From: SAR324 cluster bacterium REDSEA-S27_B3
Lineage (GTDB): Bacteria > SAR324 > NAC60-12
DNA length: 64,000 nucleotides
Assembly (NCBI GenBank): GCA_001627865.1
Contig: LUQO01000045.1
Location: 1 to 64,000 of the forward strand
Reading direction: 5' to 3'
Shown: piece by piece, positions 53,549 through 62,336 of the stretch
How the letters are laid out: each line of letters begins with the position of its first letter
How positions within the stretch are numbered: position 1 is the stretch's first letter
Program-made: the position numbers and the translations under genes
Notes under the pieces: model-generated
Seen by the model: only the letters and a program-made list of their open reading frames with translations
The model's database searches: none
Told to the model about the DNA's origin: nothing

Positions 53549-54793
53549 TTATTGATATTGTGAGGCTTTCTGACGCAAAAATTCCTCCCAATTTTTATCG
53601 CCAATTGCTTCAGCAATATTAAAGATATCTTTATCTCCACGTCCGGAAAGATTGATTAATACCTGCGTACCATCCGGAATATTCGGCGCTTCTTCAATAA
53701 CTGAAGCAAACGCGTGGCTGCTTTCCAGGGCAGGAATGATCCCTTCTGTACGAATGAGATGTTTTGTAGCGGAAATAACCGCATCATCCGCGGCAGCAGT
53801 AAAACGGATGCGTTTTTTATCGTGAAGATAGCTTAAAATCGGACTGACTCCAATGTAGTCCAGACCCGCCGCAATTGAATGGGTGTGAAGCATTTGGCCT
53901 TCTTCGTCCTGGAAGAAATACGTTTTGTAGCCTTGAGCTATTCCTACATTTCCTCCATAAAATCGCGCCGCATGCGATCCTGTATCAAGTCCATGACCTC
54001 CAGCTTCAACACCGATTAATTCCACAGATTCATCTTCCAGAAATGGGAGAAAAATGCCGCTTGCATTGGATCCTCCTCCTACACAGGAATAAATTCTGTC
54101 AGGCAGTTTCCCTGTTTTGTCAAGCATTTGCCGACGCACTTCCTGACCGATGATCGACTGAAACCAGGCAACCATTTCCGGGAAGGGGTGTGGTCCACAT
54201 GTTGTGCCCAAAACATAATGAGTGGTTTCCATGCTTTCGGCCCAGTCTCTCATGGATGCGTTGATTGCGTCTTTCAGGGTGGCTGTTCCTTCAGTAACAG
54301 AAACAACCTCTGCACCAAGCTGTTCCATCCAGAAAACATTTGGTCGTTGGCGCTCCACGTCAACCGAACCCATGTAGATTGTGCATTCCAGTCCCATTCT
54401 TGCGGCCATTGTAGCAGTTGCCACTCCGTGCTGCCCTGCTCCCGTTTCAGCAATCACCCGTGTTTTGCCCATGCGTTTCACTAGTAAACCTTGTCCCATA
54501 CAATTGTTCGCTTTGTGTGCGCCGGTGTGGTTCAAGTCTTCACGTTTACAAAAAACAGAAAATTTACTCCCCAATGAATTTGCAAAATTTTCCAGCGGAG
54601 TAACAGGAGTAGGCCGGCATGAATAATTTTGCATAACATCCACGAAACTCTGCCAGAACTCCGGATCAGCCTTTGCTTCAGCAAATGCGTCAATGAGTTC
54701 ATCAAAAGTGGTCCTTAATATTTCAGGAATAAACATACCCCCATATTCACCGTAATATCCGGATTCATTGGGTATAATTGTCTGAGTTGTCAT
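53549..54793 (-). CDS. trpB: Tryptophan synthase beta chain
   Basis: The 414-residue PLP enzyme begins with the TrpB1 N-terminus ('ESGYYGEYGGMFIPEIL'), has 'NHTGAHKANNCMGQ' with the PLP Lys (about residues 89-102), 'GAGQHGVATATMAARMG', and the phosphate loop 'CVGGGSNASGIF'. It condenses indole with serine. 'GGYYGEYGG' and 'HKANN' differ slightly from the commoner HKINN but the Lys is kept. It forms an operon with trpA and the PhyH gene on the minus strand. Confidence 0.96.
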   Translation of the reverse strand: MTTQTIIPNESGYYGEYGGMFIPEILRTTFDELIDAFAEAKADPEFWQSFVDVMQNYSCRPTPVTPLENFANSLGSKFSVFCKREDLNHTGAHKANNCMGQGLLVKRMGKTRVIAETGAGQHGVATATMAARMGLECTIYMGSVDVERQRPNVFWMEQLGAEVVSVTEGTATLKDAINASMRDWAESMETTHYVLGTTCGPHPFPEMVAWFQSIIGQEVRRQMLDKTGKLPDRIYSCVGGGSNASGIFLPFLEDESVELIGVEAGGHGLDTGSHAARFYGGNVGIAQGYKTYFFQDEEGQMLHTHSIAAGLDYIGVSPILSYLHDKKRIRFTAAADDAVISATKHLIRTEGIIPALESSHAFASVIEEAPNIPDGTQVLINLSGRGDKDIFNIAEAIGDKNWEEFLRQKASQYQ

Positions 54794-54880
54794 GGAGATG
54801 ATATTGTATATTTCAATTATATGTTTTATGATCCGAGGTAAATTCTACGGACATTTTACATGCTTGTCAATTAGGCTGTT

Positions 54881-56293
54881 ATGATTAAAAATGGCTCAAT
54901 TTCTGAGATGGCAATTCAGCAGATTTGGCTGGAAAAAAATTTTGATCAGAACAATCTGCAAACGGTTTGCGGTCAACCTGTCATAATAGAATTTTCCGGA
55001 TGGCATAACACCGGAAGCGGACCTGATTTTAAGGAGGCACATTTGCAAATCGGAGATCAAGCGCTTTTTGGTGGGGTGGAAATACATTTACAAACTTCCG
55101 GATGGTATTCGCATCAGCACCAAAGTAATCCGGATTACAATGAAGTGATTTTGCACGTTGTCCTGTACCACAGCGGAAATCGTACAATTGAGCGAGCAGA
55201 CGGTCGAAAGATTCCGGAACTGGAACTTGCTCCTTTTTTGATTGATGAACCTTCATGCTCCTCAGCAGACGCAAAATTACAGCTTGAAAAAATGGGAGGT
55301 TTGCCGGGACGTTGCGGCATTGCTGTTACAGAACAAGGTGCAGGAATTCTGAAGAAAATTCTTGGACATGCTGCAGAAAAACGCATTCAGGAAAAAATGA
55401 AGATTTTGCTGGAACGCTGGGAAGAACAGCATCCTGAGGAACTGCTGTTTCAACTGTTGTTTAAATCACTGGGTTATTCTCCATTCTCACAGGTATTTGA
55501 AGAACTGGCAAAGCAATATCAGTTTAAGGAGCTTCGCCCATTTTTTCGACAGCCGCAGCGTACTGCAAGAACAATGGTACTGTCACGCTGGTTTGGAGCA
55601 TGTGGTCTGTTTAATAATAAAAATACAATTGCAGATCCAACTGTACGTCATGAGTTTCAGCAATGGAGAGATGCATGGATAGCACTTGAAGATCAACCGA
55701 GAGTATCAGGAAAAAATTCACTGGCACATCGTCCACAAAATTCTCCTGAAAGAAGGTTGATGGGAATGTACCACCATTTATGCCGTGTGGCAAATGAAGG
55801 TTTGCTCAAACGATGGCTTGTCACACTCAGCAAACTGGCTGCTTTTACTGATGAGAAAAAATTGAGAAAACACGTATTAACTGAAACAGATCAGTTATTT
55901 TCTACTCCGGACTGGGAAGTATGGCAGAAACATCTTGTTATGGGACAATCAACACAGACAAAATCCACACAATTAGTGGGCAAAGACAGACAAATCATTA
56001 TCTGGGCAAATGCCCTACTGCCTTTTTTCCTGGCTTATGCTCGTCAGGGAAAAGAACTGCAACTGGAAAAACTGCTCTTTCGTTTATTTATGATTTTACC
56101 GGCAGAAGCTTCTAACAGAAATACTCGTTTCATGCAGAAACGATTATGGTATTCTGAAATGCCCAAATCTCCTAAACTAAATCTAAACACCTTTGGAAAC
56201 CGACAGGGTTTGATCCAGATTCATCAAGATTTTTGCCGCAACTTTTATCAGGGCTGTGTTCGTTGTGAATTGCCCGGACTTTTAGAAGGTTAA
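54881..56293 (+). CDS. DUF2851 family protein
   Basis: The 470-residue protein matches DUF2851: an early 'EFSGWHNTGSGPDFKEAHLQ', then 'FGGVEIHLQTSGWYSHQHQS' and 'YNEVILHVVLYH' (about residues 35-90). The family is common in Bacteroidota and some delta-proteobacteria. The His/Glu/Asp cluster (GPDF, EIH, HxH) hints at a metal site, and a nuclease-like fold has been suggested for parts of it; function is unknown. It is soluble. It lies 8 bp before the first of three lipoprotein genes. Met at 54911 is an alternative start. Confidence 0.8.
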   Translation: MIKNGSISEMAIQQIWLEKNFDQNNLQTVCGQPVIIEFSGWHNTGSGPDFKEAHLQIGDQALFGGVEIHLQTSGWYSHQHQSNPDYNEVILHVVLYHSGNRTIERADGRKIPELELAPFLIDEPSCSSADAKLQLEKMGGLPGRCGIAVTEQGAGILKKILGHAAEKRIQEKMKILLERWEEQHPEELLFQLLFKSLGYSPFSQVFEELAKQYQFKELRPFFRQPQRTARTMVLSRWFGACGLFNNKNTIADPTVRHEFQQWRDAWIALEDQPRVSGKNSLAHRPQNSPERRLMGMYHHLCRVANEGLLKRWLVTLSKLAAFTDEKKLRKHVLTETDQLFSTPDWEVWQKHLVMGQSTQTKSTQLVGKDRQIIIWANALLPFFLAYARQGKELQLEKLLFRLFMILPAEASNRNTRFMQKRLWYSEMPKSPKLNLNTFGNRQGLIQIHQDFCRNFYQGCVRCELPGLLEG

Positions 56294-56301
56294 TAGCTGC
56301 T

Positions 56302-57594
56302 ATGAAAAAAACAGGAATTCACCACAATATTTTCACAAGAATTTTGTTGTGTACAATTGTATTTATTTCAGCATGTGCAGCGCCAACACTTACTCAATTT
56401 GAAGTACAGCGTCCTTCCAGAATCACTGTTCCCAGTGAGGTAAAAAAAGTTTTTATTCGTGAAGATCTGGTTGTAAACACAAATGATCAGCTTGGCATTA
56501 AATCCCAGGTATTGAAACAATTAGCCTCGGAACTAAATCGAATGGGACGCTTCGAGGTAAGTGTTGTGCAAACTTTGGAGGAGAACAACATTGATGCTGA
56601 AAAGGAAACCGTGGCAGTTATTCAAGGTGAAGTAATCAGTGGAGGTGAAGTGGACAAAGGACAATTTACTGACCTGGCCACCTGCACAGGGGGAATCAGT
56701 GGGAGACTATCTTCTGCCACTGCCGCGGGCATTACTGACAAAGCCATTACTTTGGATAATTGGAGAGGTTATGTCTGCCGGAGAGGTGCTTTTGCCAGTG
56801 ATGTAACGGAACTGGCTCTTTCTTCCGCATTTGCTTTGGCAGGATTTGAAGAGGGTATCCCGCCAAAAAACCAGGTTGTGCGAACATATAAATACAAAAA
56901 TCTTTCCCTGTTTGCACAAGCTAATTTCAGTTTCACAATCATTGGCCTTAAAAGAGAAACACTAGCTATTCGCGCAGATTCAGCAAACTTTGGTAGAAGC
57001 ATTACTGAAAAAGATTCTTACCGAAATGTCAAAGAAAGCCACTTGATTTCGCTGACATTGGGCAGCCTGATCAGCAGCATCAGGATACCTATTTTTCCTA
57101 TTCCTTCACGTGAACTTGCCTTAGCCGGACGCAGCAATCCAAAACGTATTTTTTATGGGAAGAACCGTTTACCAGTTCCTGGAAAACACGATTTGCCTTC
57201 CAAAGAAAAGAAACAGGTAATTCAGAAATTAGTGTTTAAAACACTTGAATCATTTATCCGCACAATTTCTCCCTACAAGGTGATGGTAAATGCAGAAGTC
57301 GCAAACGGTGGTAAAGAAGAAGCGGCAAAATTATTAATAGAAGGGAAACCGGAAAATGCACGGAAGATATTTCAATCAATTCCGGAGGGCGATCGTGATT
57401 CGGCAGACTGGTATAATCTGGGCTTGGCTTATGAAGCCGGCGCTGTCAGTCTGGAAGATTATGAAGATGCACGAAGATATTACATTATAGCGCTTGAAAA
57501 AGATCCGGGCACAAAACTTTATGCTCAAGCTATCGGACGCATCCGTCGTTATCTGGCTGAAACAGGAAAACTTTCAAAACAAACTCAAAAGTAA
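56302..57594 (+). CDS. TPR lipoprotein, member 1 of a tandem paralogous set
   Basis: The 430-residue protein has a signal peptide and lipobox 'FISAC' with Cys25. It continues 'APTLTQFEVQRPSRITVPSEVKKVFI', which matches the other two members (Cys-A-..., 'RP..I' and a Val-rich strand). A beta-rich middle and a C-terminal TPR-like region follow ('ADWYNLGLAYEAGA...DARRYYIIALEKDPG', about residues 355-415). The layout recalls DUF6340-like envelope lipoproteins. It should sit in the outer or inner membrane and face the periplasm. It is first of three genes of one operon. Confidence 0.75.
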   Translation: MKKTGIHHNIFTRILLCTIVFISACAAPTLTQFEVQRPSRITVPSEVKKVFIREDLVVNTNDQLGIKSQVLKQLASELNRMGRFEVSVVQTLEENNIDAEKETVAVIQGEVISGGEVDKGQFTDLATCTGGISGRLSSATAAGITDKAITLDNWRGYVCRRGAFASDVTELALSSAFALAGFEEGIPPKNQVVRTYKYKNLSLFAQANFSFTIIGLKRETLAIRADSANFGRSITEKDSYRNVKESHLISLTLGSLISSIRIPIFPIPSRELALAGRSNPKRIFYGKNRLPVPGKHDLPSKEKKQVIQKLVFKTLESFIRTISPYKVMVNAEVANGGKEEAAKLLIEGKPENARKIFQSIPEGDRDSADWYNLGLAYEAGAVSLEDYEDARRYYIIALEKDPGTKLYAQAIGRIRRYLAETGKLSKQTQK

Positions 57595-57624
57595 AACAAC
57601 ATAACAAAATTTTTGATAAATTAT

Positions 57625-58755
57625 ATGATTAATCAAATACAATCAATACTTTTCTCCACCGTATTCCTGCTGTCGAGTTGCGCCACAGCCACACTTAATG
57701 TTCGTTCTCCAGCTGAAATCAATACCAGGGAGATTAAAAAAGTTGCAGTAGGCGGCTTTGAGATTGGTCAGATTGTGATGAAGTATAAAACTGAAAGAAA
57801 CGGTGCTTGGGAAATGTACCCTGTTTTGCTGAGTGAAGCACAACAGAAAACGATCAGCCGCTCTGTAAGGGCACGTGTCATAAACATGTTAACAAGCACA
57901 CCGTACTTTAAAGTAGTATTTACAGATGAATTTGAAAAGCTGGAAAGTGACGCGGCCCTTCAGCAATTAGTTTCTGTACGTGGTTACAAAACACAGGACG
58001 TTGATGCGGTTATCAATGGGAAACTCTGGCTTGAAATAGAACGGACTGACGGCGTTGACCTGAGCAAAGAAAGCCTGGAATACATTAGGCCGCCTCGTTC
58101 CAGACGCAGTCTTGGCTTAAACCTTACAGTGGATCAGGTAGTTTGGTGGCCTTACAAATCTGTACGTGGAAGTTTGGCTCTTGAAGTAAAAATGACTCGT
58201 TTAGTCCCGACAGAAGTTTTAGCCTCAACATTTGAAACACGAACTTTTGCTCAGAGAATCGGAGGAAGAAACAAGGAAAGTTTTCAGCAAATTTCCCATA
58301 GCATTACCAACACTTTTATTTCTTCCAAATCCGACCAAACAGATTCAATTGAAACGTCTGAAGAAGTTCTCCCTTCCTTTGACCAAATAATTGCTGATCT
58401 GGCACTTTCAATTGCCAGTAATTTTGTACGCAGGGTTGCAGTAACAGAGAAAACTGTCATTTACCCAATTGCAAATGAAGGGCTCCCAAATTCCATATTA
58501 TTAATCGAAGCAGGAGCATACGATCTAGCAATACAACAACTGCAATTGGCCACTGCTGAAAATCCAGACCCGAATGATCTTTACAATCTTGGTCTTTGCT
58601 TTGAGGCAATAGGAGATTATGGACTGGCAAACACATCATACAGGGAAGCCTGGGAAGCTGAACCGGAGAACCTTCTCTTTGCACAGGGAATGGGACGCAT
58701 AGAAAGACTGAAACGCGAGTACCCTCAACTTCAGAGACAGCTTGAATCACGCTAA
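57625..58755 (+). CDS. TPR lipoprotein, member 2 of the tandem set
   Basis: From ATG 57625 the protein has 376 residues, a short hydrophobic signal and lipobox 'LSSC' with Cys19. The N-terminal block 'LNVRSPAEINTREIKKVAVG' parallels members 1 and 3, and the C-terminus has the same TPR-like unit ('DPNDLYNLGLCFEAIGDYGLANTSYREAWEAEPEN'-type; see positions about 325-360). A TTG at 57613 would add four residues and is less likely. It lies 30 bp after member 1. Confidence 0.75.
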   Translation: MINQIQSILFSTVFLLSSCATATLNVRSPAEINTREIKKVAVGGFEIGQIVMKYKTERNGAWEMYPVLLSEAQQKTISRSVRARVINMLTSTPYFKVVFTDEFEKLESDAALQQLVSVRGYKTQDVDAVINGKLWLEIERTDGVDLSKESLEYIRPPRSRRSLGLNLTVDQVVWWPYKSVRGSLALEVKMTRLVPTEVLASTFETRTFAQRIGGRNKESFQQISHSITNTFISSKSDQTDSIETSEEVLPSFDQIIADLALSIASNFVRRVAVTEKTVIYPIANEGLPNSILLIEAGAYDLAIQQLQLATAENPDPNDLYNLGLCFEAIGDYGLANTSYREAWEAEPENLLFAQGMGRIERLKREYPQLQRQLESR

Positions 58756-58841
58756 TTTATTATTAAACGCAGAACCGAGAATTTTTATTCACATACAAAT
58801 GCTGATTATACAATTCTGTTAACCTATCTAACCTCACGCAA

Positions 58842-60032
58842 ATGTACCTCAGAGTATTTATCTTTTTGATAATAGGTTTAACAGCAACTTCCTGTGCTCC
58901 AAAAATCAGCTTCAAAATTCAACGGCCTCCGCTCCAACAAGTAGTACAAATTAAATACATAGAAATCGGAAAATTTGAAATTGTCTCCGGACAAATTGAA
59001 ATGCCAAAATCAGAAAAGTCCCAACTTTCAAAATATGCAAATACGAGAGAACAAACTTTGAAACCTGCCATTTCAGGTTTCAAATCAAAAAAGGTAGAAT
59101 CCGATCAAATTACAGAATTGCTCAGGGCCGCACTTGTTCATGACCTTTCTCTTCATTCTCCTTATCAGCTGATTAACACAACAGGAGATAAAGATGGTTA
59201 CAGCGGTGTAGTGCCAAATGTTGACGAAGTGGCGGTCATAAGCGGGAAAATAAAATTTTTTGAGATGAATATTGAGTCAGGTGAGGATCTTTCATATTTC
59301 GCAAATATTCATAACAAAGGGGTTAGACTGGAGCAATCATTGCTGGCAAGTGCTGTTGCAATGGGGATGGAATCATCCGGAAGCGGATTTGTTATTCCTA
59401 CTCCTTATATTGAAAGACTGGCTGCAATTGAAGTTGAAATTTTTATGATCAGAAAAAGTAACAAAGAAAATGTTGTCAGTCCGCAAACATTTCGTTCTTA
59501 CTATACCCGCAAATGGGGTGGATCTCCTAAAACTTCACATCTGCCGGGAATTGTCAGGAAGACCATTTTAGAGGATTTTCAACAAGATGAAGATTCTTCA
59601 TTATCATTACTTTCGAGCATTGATAGAGCTGGTCTGTCATTTACAAACCCAACTGAATATTTTGCAAGAGGATTCAATCTTAAACAGAATAAAGATGTAC
59701 CTCAAACTTCACTGGATCTGAAAATAAGACTGGGAAGAGACATTGCCAAACAATTTGTCAAGCAAATCAGCCCTTATCACGAGACAGCAGATTTAATGGT
59801 ACAGGATGGAAATTCAGTTGCCGCAACACTGATACGTGGGAATGCATACCAGCAAGCAATAGCTTTTCTTCAAAATTTTGACAAACGTACAGCAGAAGAT
59901 GAATACAATCTTGGTTTAGCTTTTGAAGCCAGCGGAGAAATACCTATGGCAAGAAAACACTATGTACTTGCTCTTGACCGTGAAAACGATAATCAGGAAT
60001 TTAAAAATGCGGTAAGACGCACTCAATATTGA
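58842..60032 (+). CDS. TPR lipoprotein, member 3 of the tandem set
   Basis: The 396-residue protein has lipobox 'ATSC' with Cys18, then 'APKISFKIQRPPLQQVVQIK', and the C-terminal TPR-like unit 'EDEYNLGLAFEASGEIPMAR' (about residues 352-371). It carries a longer loop after the first strand ('MPKSEKSQLSKYANTREQ') than its paralogues. The 86-bp gap before it may hold a second promoter. A strong terminator follows at 60038, so the operon runs DUF2851 to member 3. Confidence 0.75.
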   Translation: MYLRVFIFLIIGLTATSCAPKISFKIQRPPLQQVVQIKYIEIGKFEIVSGQIEMPKSEKSQLSKYANTREQTLKPAISGFKSKKVESDQITELLRAALVHDLSLHSPYQLINTTGDKDGYSGVVPNVDEVAVISGKIKFFEMNIESGEDLSYFANIHNKGVRLEQSLLASAVAMGMESSGSGFVIPTPYIERLAAIEVEIFMIRKSNKENVVSPQTFRSYYTRKWGGSPKTSHLPGIVRKTILEDFQQDEDSSLSLLSSIDRAGLSFTNPTEYFARGFNLKQNKDVPQTSLDLKIRLGRDIAKQFVKQISPYHETADLMVQDGNSVAATLIRGNAYQQAIAFLQNFDKRTAEDEYNLGLAFEASGEIPMARKHYVLALDRENDNQEFKNAVRRTQY

Positions 60033-60037
60033 TTATC

Positions 60038-60066
60038 GGGATTCCTTTTTTACAGGAATCCCTTTT
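60038..60066 (+). terminator. Rho-independent terminator of the lipoprotein operon
   Basis: GGGATTCC (60038-60045) pairs perfectly with GGAATCCC (60055-60062) around a 9-nt T-rich loop, and TTTTATT follows at once. It starts 5 bp after the stop of the third lipoprotein gene. The minus-strand regulator ends just past it, but that side lacks a T tract. Confidence 0.88.
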
Positions 60067-60067
60067 A

Positions 60068-60502
60068 TTAATTGAGACCGGCTAGTTCCTTGTGAGGATC
60101 ATTCTTCGTATCAAAGAATGGAAAGGGTATTTTCAAAGCTCGTGAAATACGCTCCAGAGAGGCCTCTGACACCTCTGCCGCATGCGATTCCCAGCTTTTT
60201 ACAGTTTGAATTGCAAAACCATGTTCATATGCAAAGGCCTCGATCGACATGCCTCGTAGCAAGCGGGCGTATTTGATGCGATCACCTATCCTGTCAAGAT
60301 TAAGGTCTTCATCCAGCCCCATCTCTCGCACATCAATAGACAATACTTTGGCAATTTCACTGTATTTGGTTAGTTTAGGTGTTGAGTGTCCTGTTTCCCA
60401 ATTTTTTACCGCAGTCAGCGATACGCTAAGTTTTCTGGCAAATTCCTTGCGGGTTAAACCGGAATCTTCCCGCCACTTAGTCATTTGTTCACCAAAATCC
60501 AT
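60068..60502 (-). CDS. XRE-family protein with two helix-turn-helix units
   Basis: From Met at 60502 the protein has 144 residues. There are two lambda-repressor-like HTH units: 'GLTRKEFARKLSVSLTAVKNWETGHSTPK' (about 15-43) and 'GMSIEAFAYEHGFAIQTVKSWESHAAEV' (about 83-110). It likely binds DNA as a regulator. A GAGAG box lies just before Met 60502; a Met at 60526 is an alternative that adds eight residues. Its promoter lies in the 335-bp spacer shared with the paa remnant, so it could affect that operon. Confidence 0.8.
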   Translation of the reverse strand: MDFGEQMTKWREDSGLTRKEFARKLSVSLTAVKNWETGHSTPKLTKYSEIAKVLSIDVREMGLDEDLNLDRIGDRIKYARLLRGMSIEAFAYEHGFAIQTVKSWESHAAEVSEASLERISRALKIPFPFFDTKNDPHKELAGLN

Positions 60503-60837
60503 TTGACTCTCTTGTTTTGTTAGCAATTTAATATCTGTACAGGATTATCTTTTTTCCCCTCATTGTTGTTGGTATTCTTTCAAAATACTCGGGGAATTTT
60601 CAAAGCACTAAGGTGTAATTCTTTTCCTGAGCTTTGCATATATTATATCAATTATTCAAAAACGTCAACCATATTATATAATTGATAGGTTTCTGTCACT
60701 CATTGAAAAATATTTTTGCTTTGATATTATTAGTTTTTGGTTTAGTTCTGGGCATGTTAGTTTAATCAAAATGCCACTTTCTACTGCACTAATATAGTAG
60801 TGCTTAATGCTTTAGAATAAAAAACGTTAAAAAAATG
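60503..60837. other. AT-rich spacer upstream of the paa remnant, with a small palindrome
   Basis: This stretch between the XRE gene and the paa promoter contains no gene I can support. One inverted repeat, GCACTA (60786-60791) with TAGTGC (60798-60803) around ATATAG, could be an operator or a chance palindrome. The remainder is very AT-rich and should hold the promoter of the XRE gene. Confidence 0.35.
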
Positions 60838-60867
60838 TTGACAATCATGAAAAAAATGAAATATAAT
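60838..60867 (+). promoter_or_regulatory. Sigma-70 promoter of the paa operon
   Basis: TTGACA (60838-60843) and TATAAT (60862-60867) are both perfect consensus and are separated by 18 bp. Transcription would begin about 60874-60876, roughly 48 bp before paaA. The -10 box is covered by the inverted repeat at 60862-60891. Confidence 0.82.
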
Positions 60868-60891
60868 TAACCGTGCGGTCGGTTAATTATA
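60862..60891 (+). promoter_or_regulatory. Operator palindrome overlapping the paa -10 box
   Basis: TATAATTAACCG (60862-60873) is repeated as its exact reverse complement CGGTTAATTATA (60880-60891) with 6 bp between (TGCGGT), a 12-bp perfect inverted repeat. The AACCG/CGGTT core resembles sites of TetR-family PaaR-like repressors. It covers the -10 box, so binding would block the promoter. The TetR gene at 62841-63458 is the likely binder. Confidence 0.7.
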
Positions 60892-60922
60892 AGGCATTAT
60901 AATCACAAACATTCTCTCATCC

Positions 60923-61563
60923 ATGAAATCACAAATTACGACTAAAACGATTTCAGGCAAATCAACAGACGAAGAGAAGCATCAAAGTCATTTTGAAGAG
61001 CGTATTCAGTCCGGAGAACGAATTGAACCAAAGGGCTGGATGCCGGAAAGATTTCGTAAGCAACTTACCAGAATGATTTCTCAGCACGCTCATTCGGAAG
61101 TAATTGGTATGTATCCGGAAGGCAATTGGATCACCCGAGCGCCAACGTTACGGCGTAAGCTTGGTTTGTTGGCAAAAGTTCAGGACGAATGCGGGCATGG
61201 TCTTTACTTGTACTGTGCAGCAGAAACTCTGGGTGTGGACAGGAATGACCTTTTCGAGGAATTGCTTGATGGCAAAGCTAAATATTCCAGCATATTCAAT
61301 TACCCCACATTAAGCTGGGCAGATATTGGAGTGATAGGCTGGTTGGTGGATGGCGCAGCGATTATAAATCAGACTCCATTAGCAAAATGCTCATACGGCC
61401 CATACGCCAGAGCCATGAAACATATTTGCAAGGAGGAAAGCTTTCACCTGTAGCAGGGATTTGAAATTGTCACAAAACTGGCCCAATGTTCTTTGACTCT
61501 TCTTCAGACAAAGTTTACAGGCATCCTCAGTTCTACAGGATTCCAAGAAGTGTGAGGCTTTGA
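60923..61563 (+). pseudogene. paaA: Remnant of paaA fused by deletion to the end of paaB
   Basis: Bases 60923-61453 encode the first 176 residues of PaaA, the catalytic subunit of phenylacetyl-CoA 1,2-epoxidase, with the family blocks '[16 protein letters not shown]', '[16 protein letters not shown]', '[20 protein letters not shown]' and 'HICKEESFH'. The iron-site residues before this point are kept. The next codons should read '(Q)RQGFE' but are CTG TAG CAG GGA TTT GAA: an amber stop, after which 'QGFEIVTKLAQ' is still PaaA. Then the sequence jumps to the last 24 or so residues of PaaB ('FFDSSSDKVYRHPQFYRIP') in another frame, ending TGA 61561-61563. About 120 codons of paaA and 70 of paaB are lost. 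The subunits cannot work from this locus. Confidence 0.88.
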
Positions 61564-62336
61564 TGGAACTGACACCTGAACTTCGTATGCATTTGTTAGA
61601 CTATTTGCTGAGACACGCTGACGACAGGCTGATTCTTGGGCATCGTCTTTCAGAATGTTGTGGTCATGCCCCAATGATGGAAGAAGATTTAGCACTAGCC
61701 AATATCGCGCTTGATTTGATTGGACAGGCATCTTTTATTTACCAGCTTGCTACTGAAACCGAAAATAAAGGCCATACGGAAGATGATTTTGCCTTTCTCC
61801 GTGATCCTTCTGAGTTTCGCAACATGCAGTTAGTGGAACAACCAAATAGTGATTTTGCTTATACCATTGTACGTCAATTTCTCTTTGATGCTTATGACGT
61901 TCTTTTTCTGGAAAAACTAAGCTTATCCGCACATAATCAACGGGCAGGCATTGGTGCAAAGGCCTTGAAAGAGGCAAATTACCATTTGAGACACACCAAA
62001 CAGTGGATGCTGCGGTTGGGTGATGGTACAGACGAAAGTCGCTCCCGCATACAGCATGCATTAAATGAACTCTGGGGATTTTCTGATGAACTGTTTATTC
62101 CAGATGAACTGGACCAAATCATGGTGGCACAAAATATTGGAGTAGACATGGAGTCCCTGCGATCTGCATGGATTGAGGAAGTTGAACAGACCCTGAAGGA
62201 AGCAACTTTGAGTAAACCTGGTGATGAGTTTTACATAGCTTCAGGAAGCCGAAGCGGATACCATACCGAACACTTAAGTCACATGCTTGCAGAGATGCAG
62301 GTTTTACAGCGAACACATCCAGGAGCTGAGTGGTGA
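61563..62336 (+). CDS. paaC: PaaC, structural subunit of phenylacetyl-CoA epoxidase
   Basis: The 257-residue protein aligns over its full length with PaaC: 'LILGHRLSECCGHAPMMEED', 'LALANIALDLIGQA', 'LVEQPNSDFAYTIVRQF', 'ANYHLRHTKQWMLRLGDGTDES' and the end 'HTEHLSHMLAEMQVLQRTHPGAEW'. PaaC forms the heterodimer with PaaA that holds the diiron site region. Its ATG 61563 overlaps the paaB stop (TGATG), the normal paaB-paaC coupling. The frame is open, but its partner subunits here are broken. Confidence 0.93.
   Translation: MELTPELRMHLLDYLLRHADDRLILGHRLSECCGHAPMMEEDLALANIALDLIGQASFIYQLATETENKGHTEDDFAFLRDPSEFRNMQLVEQPNSDFAYTIVRQFLFDAYDVLFLEKLSLSAHNQRAGIGAKALKEANYHLRHTKQWMLRLGDGTDESRSRIQHALNELWGFSDELFIPDELDQIMVAQNIGVDMESLRSAWIEEVEQTLKEATLSKPGDEFYIASGSRSGYHTEHLSHMLAEMQVLQRTHPGAEW

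Noticed and set aside
61451..61453. Amber readthrough or genetic code change at the paaA TAG
   Set aside because: TAG ends several intact genes in the window and paaAB also carries a deletion and frame change, so decay is simpler.
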